Shown here one piece after another: positions 26,201-33,533 of a stretch of 64,000 nucleotides of DNA (the first letter of the stretch is position 1; each line of letters begins with the position of its first letter). Below the pieces are notes generated by a model. That model ran no database searches, was not told the DNA's origin, and saw only the letters and a list, made by a program, of their open reading frames with translations. Source of the DNA: Verrucomicrobiales bacterium (lineage in GTDB: Bacteria > Verrucomicrobiota > Verrucomicrobiia > Verrucomicrobiales > DEV007); assembly GCA_029212615.1 (NCBI GenBank), contig JARGPJ010000002.1:496001-560000 (forward strand). The letters are read 5' to 3'. Position numbers and translations under genes: made by a program.

Positions 26201-26481
26201 AAGTTGTTGCGGCAATGCCTGAAGGAGCCGTGACCCTTTGCTCCATCAATCAAGCAGAGTCTCCCCCCATTATCAGCCAGTTCCTCGAATCGAGAAAATG
26301 GACAGATCTCCCGGTGACTCTCGATTTTGACATGAAAGTGAGTAGAGCTTATCTCGTCGAAGAGATTCCGCATACCGTCGTGGTGGGCAAAGACGGAAAG
26401 GTTCACTGGGTCCACGAAGGCTACTCGGAAGACCTTCAAGAGAAACTGTTCAATGCGATCGCAGAATCACTGCAACAATGA
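23266..26481 (+). CDS. Large secreted protein with repeated NGD motifs and C-terminal TlpA-like thioredoxin
   Basis: This protein of about 1071 residues has an N-terminal signal region (about 1-32, ending GHA). Small beta units recur through it, each carrying a variant of 'dG(D/S)xlxGxL': WRNGDSLKGDL (about 43), LKNGDRLEGEL (about 103), WHDGSSISGRL (about 402), LKNDEILVGSL (about 525), APNGDLLRGQL (about 775) and MDGSRLNLHAD (about 850). A segment around 590-745 resembles a LamG/DUF1080-like beta-sandwich (SAKWKQTYGAVTLKLFANG, then FRIERSPGS). The C-terminal 130 residues are a TlpA-type thioredoxin with active site W966-C967-G-P-C970. It is probably periplasmic or surface-bound and last in the DUF4175-like operon. 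The reductant partner is unknown. Confidence 0.82.
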   Translation: MMRLSRPCSLSDLTLLVIALSGLPWLSPSGHAEDAFLKWRNGDSLKGDLLTSSDKIINWKAPPFAAPLSIQVEQLEGIRLPRQSKTKQAPPPAPFRLLLKNGDRLEGELEFIDEKAIGFLAVPFQETARIPKAHVERLIHVGSDYLRYSGPSDLDSWTSSGRDRKISEWHTDLTGAFATHQWSGNLFREIEFPKAVEIHFQAAFPLGSPNLEIGLVRGADLGPKIETWDNFLVLTYRSQFVPVMELGEETKRLDFRFLWDQTTGKLLLCDPSGRKLASIDRALVDRRASDSTKSRASDPLIRGFSILNHTPELKLLSLSVQEWNGKDPAVINLAKPRLLMAGREPQFATDRVRLSAGSNSIRTGSGSYPIEELQEFILGVKDSVDPTPEKESNSRIAWHDGSSISGRLTRLEEGSVAIETDWSPGELQLNLNNAKEIRFPNEEIAPIAGTDQLEGEGYGLRGAVRPLAQKQGQSLTGWLSPGATHPVPFSDTTSAKVTRYPHASANPDLTSLIGQTRVYLKNDEILVGSLISIEHEAIEFSSKVTGPINIPTSNVRAVDIGSSGRLLEGFADLEWEEIEDHEDDVSLTRDTAIIRAGGFGNPSLVLGDRIHFSAKWKQTYGAVTLKLFANGFEENSPSTDIIIAAQGNRLFVGKLKESGAFSFSGDQIPMVGDIAEFEIRMEGDNIEVIVNGKTSIDIVIEEGRVSGNGIYFKMGGGWQGWNQSDNEITISDFRIERSPGSIPRRVIDPSAKEMSLALPRSRRSPAPRHLLIAPNGDLLRGQLNSATAKGVNFRVNETTIDLPTERISAIVWLNAAVSAEEEAEEVSGADQAGEEDLTAPLTVTHEFVLMDGSRLNLHADEVVNEKFVGESSLLGTCTIAIDNIREMKRGPARSASELESFEIGAFKDWTLKPTPDPVIPGTESNSPSPLVGKEAPSLELTMLDGSIFKLAEHRGKVVVLDFWATWCGPCIKAMPDIQQVVAAMPEGAVTLCSINQAESPPIISQFLESRKWTDLPVTLDFDMKVSRAYLVEEIPHTVVVGKDGKVHWVHEGYSEDLQEKLFNAIAESLQQ

Positions 26482-26569
26482 GTGTTTAAATTATCATACT
26501 GGACAGAATCTCAATTCCAGCTATCATGATTGAGACTCTCTCAACTTTGAACCTCAATCTTGCAATTCC

Positions 26570-26947
26570 ATGACCAAATTCCTGCCAGCGTTTGTCGTCA
26601 CCGCTCTTCTCGGAGCCACTCTCATTCCCGCCTACGCCGGCGGAACCGGGTATTCCAGCGGAAGCTCCTCAAACTGCGCCGATTCGAAGTTTCAGACTCC
26701 CCGCTACAATCAGCTTCTACCTTACCGGCACTATGAAGATCGCCGCCGCTACAATGCGGCACCCTGTCAGGGAGAAGGACACCGTGAACAGCCCTATCTT
26801 CTCAAAACAGTGGTCGTGAACAGAAAGAAGGTTCCTCACTATACCTACGACAATCAGGGCCGCCGGTGCTGCCACAAAGTCACCCGTGTCACTTACAAAG
26901 CGCTCTACTCAGACGGGAGCTGCCGGGTCTGGACAACGCAAAGCTGA
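26570..26947 (+). CDS. Small secreted cysteine-containing protein
   Basis: I do not recognise this 125-residue protein. A signal peptide (about 1-23, ending AYA) is followed by a Gly/Ser-rich start and a compact, basic, Tyr-rich domain with five cysteines (SNCADSK, APCQGE, RRCCHK, GSCRVW), so disulfides in the periplasm or outside the cell are likely. It starts 88 bases after the thioredoxin-tailed protein. That gap is longer than others in the operon, so it may have its own promoter. The gene converges with the phosphate transporter, with only two bases between their stop codons. Confidence 0.7.
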   Translation: MTKFLPAFVVTALLGATLIPAYAGGTGYSSGSSSNCADSKFQTPRYNQLLPYRHYEDRRRYNAAPCQGEGHREQPYLLKTVVVNRKKVPHYTYDNQGRRCCHKVTRVTYKALYSDGSCRVWTTQS

Positions 26948-26949
26948 AA

Positions 26950-28698
26950 TCAGCTCATCAAATCCTCTTCATCCTCTTCGTGAGTGAGATGATGCGCCGT
27001 TTTCACGATCGAGAGGGCGTAGTTGCCAATCAGCTCAAACTGATTGTGAATCTCAACAGTAATCATCTCAGTCTTCACTGAATTCACCTCAGTTGCCATA
27101 CGCCGCATTGAGGCCTTGTTGTAGGCCTTTCGAAGCCGGTCTGTTTTCTGCTCAAGGTCTATGGCCCGCTGGAGAACCTCATCATCGGGCCCATTGCCTT
27201 CAAGGGCCGCTTCGTAGTTTCTGATCACCTCGACAACGACGTTCGCCAAATCCGCGACATTGGTGTTCGCTTCCTCTCCAAAAGCCCTGTGCTTATTGTA
27301 CTTCCGGGAGGTGATCTGCACGAGTCGATATATCACGTCGGAAATTTCCTCAAGCTCAGCCGCTATTCTAACCATCCGGCTTACGGTGCGGGCATTCTCA
27401 GTGCTGAGCTCAGCCGCGGAGATTCTCACTAAATAGTCGGTAATATCGTGCGTGAGAAGATCAGCATCATCTTCGAGCTTTTTCAGCTGATTCACTTCAT
27501 CGCTGAGGTCACGATCCGGATTGCTCAACACATTAAGGTAACCATCAAACATTCTGCGGGTAATTCCGGCAAGCTCCCTCGTCGCACTTTCCGCTTCGGG
27601 AATATTAAGTTCCCCAACATCTAACAATGATTGCGAGATAAACTGTAATCTCGGTTGCCGCTCCCCTTCATCATCCTCTACCCATCCCGTCACCAGTTTT
27701 GCAATCTGCGGCACAAAACCGATCAGCAGCAGAATATTTGCCAGATTAAAAAGCGAGTGAAAAATGGCGAGCTTAAAGCCGACATCGGAATCGTGCTTCT
27801 CCGTACGAAAGCTTTCCGGCAACAGGTCGCCCAGCCAGTTGATTCCCGCGGTGAATGGATAGAAAACAATTAGCATCCAAACCACCCCGATGACGTTGAA
27901 AAGCAAGTGGGCGCGGGCAGCACGCTTAGCGTCAGCACTTGCACCGATTGAAGCCAGCCAGGCCGTCACCGTTGTTCCAATATTCTCGCCGAGAACAATT
28001 GCAGCAGACTCATGAAAGCCTATCCAGCCCTGCAATGTGATTGTTACCGTGATCGCCATCGCCGCTGATGACGATTGAACAAAAATAGTCAGGAAGACTC
28101 CGAGAGTAAGAAAGATCAGAACGGAAAAATAACCCTTCCCGCTGACTTGAAGAATGAACTTACGAATGCTCTCAGCCTGATCCTTTGTCTCCATGTCAGT
28201 ACTAGCCAACATCGATCGAAGGTCAGGCACCGTGTCTTTAAGAAGAGACAATCCGTAAAAGATAAGCCCGAAGCCAATGAGTATCTCCCCCACGCTGCGC
28301 CATTTATTCCTACCGGCAAAGAAAAGCGGCAAGCCGACACCGATAATCGGAAGAGCAAGGTCTGCGAGCGAGAACTTCCCGACAAGTGCAATGATCCACG
28401 CAGTGAGAGTCGTCCCCAGGTTGGCCCCCATGATAACCCCTATTGATTCGGTCAGGGTGAGAAGTCCGGCACTGACAAAACTCACCACCATCACCGTGGT
28501 TGCTGATGACGACTGAATGAGTCCGGTTGTCGCCACTCCAGTCACCACCCCGGTAAAGCGGTTACCCGTCATCGTCGCCAGGATTCGCCGCATTCTCTCG
28601 CCGGCAGTTCGCTGCATCCCCTCGGACATGACTTTCATGCCATAAAGAAAGACTCCAAGAGATCCTAGAATTTTAAGAACAAAGACAAGAGTATCCAT
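26950..28698 (-). CDS. Na+/phosphate cotransporter family protein with PhoU-like tail
   Basis: This 582-residue inner-membrane protein has two copies of the Na/Pi-cotransporter repeat. Each carries the QSSSA(T/A) motif (GLIQSSSATTV at about 60 and FVQSSSAAMA at about 208) and a GxNxGTT motif (GANLGTT at about 92 and GENIGTT at about 240). The C-terminal region (about 350-575) is a helical PhoU-like domain. Such NptA/YjbB-type proteins carry phosphate across the membrane, often outward when it is in excess. A separate phoU gene starts 83 bases upstream on the same strand, so the two are likely co-transcribed. Confidence 0.92.
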   Translation of the reverse strand: MDTLVFVLKILGSLGVFLYGMKVMSEGMQRTAGERMRRILATMTGNRFTGVVTGVATTGLIQSSSATTVMVVSFVSAGLLTLTESIGVIMGANLGTTLTAWIIALVGKFSLADLALPIIGVGLPLFFAGRNKWRSVGEILIGFGLIFYGLSLLKDTVPDLRSMLASTDMETKDQAESIRKFILQVSGKGYFSVLIFLTLGVFLTIFVQSSSAAMAITVTITLQGWIGFHESAAIVLGENIGTTVTAWLASIGASADAKRAARAHLLFNVIGVVWMLIVFYPFTAGINWLGDLLPESFRTEKHDSDVGFKLAIFHSLFNLANILLLIGFVPQIAKLVTGWVEDDEGERQPRLQFISQSLLDVGELNIPEAESATRELAGITRRMFDGYLNVLSNPDRDLSDEVNQLKKLEDDADLLTHDITDYLVRISAAELSTENARTVSRMVRIAAELEEISDVIYRLVQITSRKYNKHRAFGEEANTNVADLANVVVEVIRNYEAALEGNGPDDEVLQRAIDLEQKTDRLRKAYNKASMRRMATEVNSVKTEMITVEIHNQFELIGNYALSIVKTAHHLTHEEDEEDLMS

Positions 28699-28781
28699 CT
28701 GCGGGTGAAATAACGAGTCACGACCCTGCCAAACGTGACGGATTTGTCACATCAAAAATACAAAAGGATTTCAAAGAAATC

Positions 28782-29477
28782 TCACTCCTCCTCTGTGAGC
28801 GCGTCAGGACCGATATGCCGAATGTCCGCAGCACGGTGGATATACACCACTTCCTCGCCAATATTGACGGCATGGTCGCCAATTCTCTCAAGACAACGCA
28901 CCATGAAGATGCAGTGCAGATAAATCCTGAGATTCTCAACATCAGACTCCATCGAACAGGTTAATTTCTTAATCGTCCGTTTATGAAGTTCGTCCAGCTT
29001 CTGATCGCGATCATAGAGAGTCAGCGCGAGATCGACATCACCCTCTGAATAAGATCGCAAGGAATCCAAGAGGAGGTCATCAGCCAGGCGAAAAACGGGC
29101 TCAAGCCATCTTACTTCCTGCAACTCAGACTTCTTCATCAGCTTAATCGCACGTCTCGCGATATTCTCCGCTTCGTCTGAGACACGCTCCAGATTCGTGG
29201 CAATTTTCATGGCTCCAACCACGGAACGAAGGTCGGTTGCCAGTGGATTAAACCGGGTCAAAATTTCCATTCCCTCTTCCCCGATCTCCCTCTCATAATC
29301 ATTAACGGCTTTATCCTCTTTGATCGCGGACCGACAGAGTCCTTCGTCCCGCGTGAGTAAGCCCTGCACGGCATTGGTTAAATTCTCACCAGCAGTACTC
29401 CCCATCAGCAAAATCGACTGCTTGGTGTTCTTCAAGCCGTCTTCAAACTGCGATAGGGTGTGTGGGATCTCTGCCAT
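28782..29477 (-). CDS. phoU: PhoU family phosphate-signalling regulator
   Basis: This 231-residue helical protein is made of two PhoU three-helix repeats. The family motifs that bind metal clusters are present as DLRSVVGAMKIATNLERVSDEAENIA (first repeat, in part) and LRIYLHCIFMVRCLERIGDHAVNI (second repeat, in part). The start is taken at the ATG at 29475-29477 (MAEIPHTLS), since the 16-residue extension upstream is atypical. It regulates phosphate transport and signalling. Here it precedes a Na/Pi transporter and not the pstSCAB genes, which suggests it governs that carrier. Confidence 0.92.
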   Translation of the reverse strand: MAEIPHTLSQFEDGLKNTKQSILLMGSTAGENLTNAVQGLLTRDEGLCRSAIKEDKAVNDYEREIGEEGMEILTRFNPLATDLRSVVGAMKIATNLERVSDEAENIARRAIKLMKKSELQEVRWLEPVFRLADDLLLDSLRSYSEGDVDLALTLYDRDQKLDELHKRTIKKLTCSMESDVENLRIYLHCIFMVRCLERIGDHAVNIGEEVVYIHRAADIRHIGPDALTEEE

Positions 29478-29579
29478 AATAAATGAAAACCTGAGTTTCG
29501 TTGATAAACAATGGACGTATACCACGAGGATTCAATCAATTGAAACCGGAGTAAATCTGATTGCGTTCCGGGAACTCAG

Positions 29580-30077
29580 TCACGGAACTTCAGGTGAGTG
29601 TGCAAATTTTCCGCCCAGGAGAGCTTGCAGGGTATAAATAGCGAACGATGCCACGCCGTAGGACAAGCCTAAAACCACTCCAAAATCGACGATGCCGCGC
29701 CAGGGAGAAGGTAAGTACCTCACCAGGACAACGAGTAGAATAATCCCGAGCGTCAAACAAATCGCGGTGATCTGCGTCCGGCGATTTGCAAAGAAGTAGC
29801 CCATGCAGAAAAAGGGAGCGAGAACGACGTGAAGAGGCTTCGGATGGTCGCGTAGAAATTTCACCCGGGCAGCGGTTCGTGGAGAGAACTTCTTCTGAAA
29901 CCCCCGGTATCCTTCCGCCACAACCATGAAGAGAGCAAAGACGACGAGAAAGATCCACTGTCCCTTTGTGAGAGGCGACTGCAACACCTCCCAGGCGCGG
30001 GGAGCGAGACGGTAAATCGCAAAACTGAGAAGAGCCGTCACTCCCGTAAATCCCCAGATCGCGCCTACTACTCCCAT
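29580..30077 (-). CDS. Unrecognised four-helix inner-membrane protein
   Basis: This 165-residue protein has about five hydrophobic segments (residues 5-25, 42-60, 85-100, 103-122 and 130-152) with a basic loop GFQKKFSPRTAARVKFLRD between the second and third. I see no catalytic motif and know no family for it. It lies 54 bases upstream of the phoU operon and 57 bases downstream of the acidic membrane-anchored protein, all on the minus strand. It could belong to either transcript. Confidence 0.6.
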   Translation of the reverse strand: MGVVGAIWGFTGVTALLSFAIYRLAPRAWEVLQSPLTKGQWIFLVVFALFMVVAEGYRGFQKKFSPRTAARVKFLRDHPKPLHVVLAPFFCMGYFFANRRTQITAICLTLGIILLVVLVRYLPSPWRGIVDFGVVLGLSYGVASFAIYTLQALLGGKFAHSPEVP

Positions 30078-30134
30078 ATACGTTTTTTATGATGTCCTGA
30101 AAACAATCGGCCTGCGGAGCGATACGCCAGTCTA

Positions 30135-31016
30135 TTACGCGGCCTCACTAATGTCGCCGTCCTCGTTCCCGGCTGAGATGAAATCCCCCATTCCTTTGAG
30201 TTGGCCCTCTATACTTGTGACGAGCTCATCCAACTCGTCGAGCCCTGCATCAAGACGGGCAAACTGCTCCGCAACTTCATTCCCGAGAATTTCGGCAAGC
30301 GGCAGGATATTTGGCACATCCTCAACCTCGTCAGTCGGCGAAGATGATTCAGCGGTGGCACTGGCGATCTCGTCTTCAAGCGCTTCAAAATCCGGCCCCC
30401 CGTCAATCAATGCCTCCATCGAGTCCATTGCCTCGTTGATGAGAGAAAGCTCCTCCCCTTTGACGTCTTCGACGAGGTTCACCTGAAGCTCAGAGATCTC
30501 TTCTTCAACGACCTCAACATCGATTCCGATAGGATCATCTGCTCCTTCAGGCATCTCCGCCTCATCGGACTCCGTTTCACCAACAACATCTGCTTCCACA
30601 TCTGCTTCGAAAATGTTGCTCTCACCTTCGTTCTCTTCCTGAAGTTCATCCTCCGGTGCGAAAACAACCGGTTCACCACGATCCCGGGCAGGAGAGGAGC
30701 GCATGAGCATCGCGAGACCAGCGGCAGCCTCCTGAAGCTCGTCAAAATAACTACTTTCGCCGCTCTCTTCAGCTTCAAGCGGTTCATCAATTTGCACGTC
30801 GCTAAGCGGCTTCAAATCCATCACGAGAGGGTCTGAAGACGCGCCCTCACCGCTTTCCGTCAACTCGGGAGCCGGAAGAAGGTGCATCGTTCCCAACTCA
30901 GAAGGAGCGTGATGAATAGATTTCTCTCTGGAACGCCCCGCAAATCTCGCGTAGAGCATAAATGCTGACAACACCAAAAGCGCAGCGATGAGAATCAGAT
31001 AACCCCAGGTATTCAT
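30135..31016 (-). CDS. Membrane-anchored very acidic protein of unknown function
   Basis: This 293-residue protein has one membrane helix at the N-terminus (about 4-22), a short basic patch (RFAGRSREK) and then a long region dominated by Glu and Asp with few aromatic residues. The last part (LDELDELVTSIEGQLKGM, about 255-275) looks like a helical segment. No family was recognised. Low-complexity acidic tails of this kind occur in proteins that bind basic partners or cations, but that is speculation. It diverges from the rhomboid gene, with a 98-base intergenic region. Confidence 0.6.
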   Translation of the reverse strand: MNTWGYLILIAALLVLSAFMLYARFAGRSREKSIHHAPSELGTMHLLPAPELTESGEGASSDPLVMDLKPLSDVQIDEPLEAEESGESSYFDELQEAAAGLAMLMRSSPARDRGEPVVFAPEDELQEENEGESNIFEADVEADVVGETESDEAEMPEGADDPIGIDVEVVEEEISELQVNLVEDVKGEELSLINEAMDSMEALIDGGPDFEALEDEIASATAESSSPTDEVEDVPNILPLAEILGNEVAEQFARLDAGLDELDELVTSIEGQLKGMGDFISAGNEDGDISEAA

Positions 31017-31114
31017 AATTGATACTGAATCATCAAGACTTCTTAGATACTTTCAACCCTAAATGATAAGGATTTTCAACGAATCCGGCTTATTTTTAGG
31101 CTTTTACTGAATTC

Positions 31115-32011
31115 ATGAGCATTTACTCACGTGATTATATGCGCGACGGGAGCCAACAACGTCCCGGCAGCCCGTCCACCTGGAACGTCGTGACGTGGCT
31201 ACTTGTCATCAATCTTGCCGTATTTTTGATCAACTTGATCTCAGCCGGCAGGATCGGCGAATACCTCGGACTGTCATGGCGGGCCCTGTCCGCCTTCCGC
31301 ATCTGGACTCCTCTCACCTATCAGTTCACCCATCTCGGGCTGCTCCATTTAGCCGGAAACATGCTCGGACTCTTTTTCCTGGGCAGACTCCTCATGGGGA
31401 TCATCGGGCCGGCAAAACTGGTTCGCGTTTATCTCCTTGGCGGTCTCCTCGGCGGCTTCCTTCAAATTGCCTTCCAGCTCGCACTCGGAATCGATGCCAA
31501 TATTATCGGTGCCTCGGGAGCGGTTTTGGCCATCCTTGCGGCAACAGCAGCACTTCTTCCCCATCAGAAATTTCAGCTTCTGATCTTTTTTGTCCTGCCT
31601 ATCAGCATGACCCTTCGCACCCTCCTCTGGATCTCTATCGGGGTGAATCTGGTCTCACTGATCATGAGCCTGACCGGCCAGGGCGGCGGCATCGCCGTCA
31701 TGGCTCACTTCGGCGGAATGCTCTTTGGTTGGGCCTATATCAAATACTGGTTCAACGGAACGTCAACACGCCCTGCAGGGAAACGTTTCCCGATTCGAAT
31801 ACTCAAAGACTCTGACAGTCCCGGGAAAATTCGAAAAAAGAGAGAGAAGAAGAAGAAAGCTTTCGTCTCGACTGACGTTGACGCCATTCTCGACAAGATT
31901 AATGAAAAAGGCTTTCAAAGCCTAACCGATGAAGAAAAGCAGCAGTTAGAGAAATCAAGCGAACGACTCTCCAAACGCGTCAACGATTCTAATACCGGAA
32001 AACATGAGTAA
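31115..32011 (+). CDS. Rhomboid-family intramembrane serine protease
   Basis: This 298-residue integral membrane protein has six helices of the rhomboid fold. The catalytic Ser is Ser134 in IIGASGAV and the partner His is His198 in VMAHFGGML. The oxyanion-hole helix HLAGNMLG has Asn82. These are the standard active-site residues, so it should be an active protease that cuts membrane proteins within or near the bilayer. A basic C-terminal tail of about 90 residues (KKREKKKKAF) is cytosolic. Its 3' end overlaps the next gene by eight bases, so the two are probably translated together. Confidence 0.92.
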   Translation: MSIYSRDYMRDGSQQRPGSPSTWNVVTWLLVINLAVFLINLISAGRIGEYLGLSWRALSAFRIWTPLTYQFTHLGLLHLAGNMLGLFFLGRLLMGIIGPAKLVRVYLLGGLLGGFLQIAFQLALGIDANIIGASGAVLAILAATAALLPHQKFQLLIFFVLPISMTLRTLLWISIGVNLVSLIMSLTGQGGGIAVMAHFGGMLFGWAYIKYWFNGTSTRPAGKRFPIRILKDSDSPGKIRKKREKKKKAFVSTDVDAILDKINEKGFQSLTDEEKQQLEKSSERLSKRVNDSNTGKHE

Positions 32012-32516
32012 ATCGGCGACGAAATCCCCCTCCGGAAGATCGACACCCGGAGTGCACGCAAGTTTCCGGCACCTTACGCGAATTCTCTTTGCGATAGCCT
32101 TCGTCCTCTGCATCTACCTCTCCGGCCTGCTCGGCGTCCAGATGGCAAAAAACCGGATCCCGGGCGCCACGACGGCGGAGAAAGCGCAGAACACCGCAGC
32201 AAGCATGCTTACCCTTGGGAACACAGGTGAACCGGTCTACTTTGCGACAAGTCCTGAATCACTTCGCCACTTTTTCAACACCTACGCTTCTCCCGGGGAG
32301 CGAGCCAGCGCTGACCTTTCCAGCCTCGATATCCGCCGGATTAATGGCCTCATTGAAGTAACAACACGCAAAGCTGAAGCCGATGCCGTCGAAGTCACCG
32401 TAAACTCCGGTGCGATCGCCGGAGCTGTCTACTGGGTTCATCACACTCAGATTCCGGATCGCACCATGATAGACCCCATCATTCCTCCGGTACCGACCCG
32501 CGAGCCATCCGAATGA
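32004..32516 (+). CDS. Single-pass membrane protein of unknown function
   Basis: This 170-residue protein has a Ser/Lys-rich N-terminus, one membrane helix (about 27-48, ILFAIAFVLCIYLSGLLGV) and a globular C-terminal part of about 110 residues. That part is probably periplasmic, with one internal stretch of alternating hydrophobic residues (INGLIEVTTRK, then VEVTVNSGAI). I recognise no family. It starts inside the last codons of the rhomboid gene and could be a partner or substrate of that protease, but nothing in the sequence shows this directly. Confidence 0.6.
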   Translation: MSKSATKSPSGRSTPGVHASFRHLTRILFAIAFVLCIYLSGLLGVQMAKNRIPGATTAEKAQNTAASMLTLGNTGEPVYFATSPESLRHFFNTYASPGERASADLSSLDIRRINGLIEVTTRKAEADAVEVTVNSGAIAGAVYWVHHTQIPDRTMIDPIIPPVPTREPSE

Positions 32517-32582
32517 CAACAGAATTGGCAAAATTTGCATTTTTCGTTTGTTTGGAGGCCTTAACTACCTAACCTGATTGAC

Positions 32583-33494
32583 ATGCTTGAGTTAGCGATC
32601 CTCGGAAGCGGCAGTTCTGGAAACAGCGCGCTCGTGTGCCTTGGCGAAACTCGAGTCCTCGTTGATGCGGGACTTTCCGCAAAGCAACTTTGTCTCCGGC
32701 TTGAGTCACTGGGCGTCGATCCGAATTCACTGAGCGGCATCATTCTCACCCACGAACACGGTGATCACACCCGGGGCATCGATGTCTTCTGTCGAAAGCG
32801 CCCCCTCCCTGTCTATGCGACGACGCACACTTGTGCCGTCGTTCGTGAAAACGTGAACTCGCCCGTGACTTGGCGCCCTTTTGAATCCGGTAGCCCATTG
32901 GCGATCGGGGAAATGAAAATTGAGTCGTTTTCGGTGCCTCACGATGCCGTGGACCCGGTGGGATTCGTCTTCAGATGCAAACAAAGCAGTATTGGTATCC
33001 TGAGTGATGTCGGACACGTGACCCGAATGATCATGGATCGTCTCCGGGGCGTCGACACCCTGTTCACAGAGGCAAACTACGATGAAGTGATGCTGCAAAA
33101 CGATACGAAACGCCCGTGGTCAACCAAACAGCGGATCAGCAATCGCCATGGACACCTCTCCAATGATCAGACCGCTGATCTCGTTTCCGCCATTGCCGCA
33201 CCCAATCTCACCCGCGTCGTTCTCGGGCACCTCAGCAGTGATTGCAACACCGCTGAACTGGCGACATCGGTGATCGCAAAGAAACTCACCGAAAGCGGCT
33301 TCAGTGACGTTGCTGTCGAGTGCGCTGAGCGCATCCATCCCCTTCCCCTCACAGCAGCCGCACGTGCCTCGAAAATTCCGCCCGCGATCGACGAAGAAAA
33401 ACCTGCGAAATCCGCGCGGGTGTGCGAGCCTTCCGCTCCGGAGCCCACCTCTGACATGCCTTCCGACTGGAAGCAGACGGAATGGGCCTTTTAA
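32583..33494 (+). CDS. MBL-fold metallo-hydrolase, YycJ/WalJ-like
   Basis: This 303-residue metallo-beta-lactamase-fold enzyme has the HxHxDH metal site as THEHGDH (about residues 57-63). Further metal ligands are in SVPHDAVDP, GILSDVGHV and a C-terminal GHLSSDCN. The N-terminal ILGSGSSGNS is characteristic of the YycJ/WalJ group, which has been linked to DNA repair and cell-wall regulation. The last 40 residues are a Pro/Lys-rich tail outside the fold. It stands 66 bases after the small membrane protein and 39 bases before trpE, but the genes seem functionally unrelated. Confidence 0.9.
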   Translation: MLELAILGSGSSGNSALVCLGETRVLVDAGLSAKQLCLRLESLGVDPNSLSGIILTHEHGDHTRGIDVFCRKRPLPVYATTHTCAVVRENVNSPVTWRPFESGSPLAIGEMKIESFSVPHDAVDPVGFVFRCKQSSIGILSDVGHVTRMIMDRLRGVDTLFTEANYDEVMLQNDTKRPWSTKQRISNRHGHLSNDQTADLVSAIAAPNLTRVVLGHLSSDCNTAELATSVIAKKLTESGFSDVAVECAERIHPLPLTAAARASKIPPAIDEEKPAKSARVCEPSAPEPTSDMPSDWKQTEWAF

Positions 33495-33533
33495 ATCCCG
33501 TGGTGATTAAACACCACTGCCTCCCTGCCCGCG

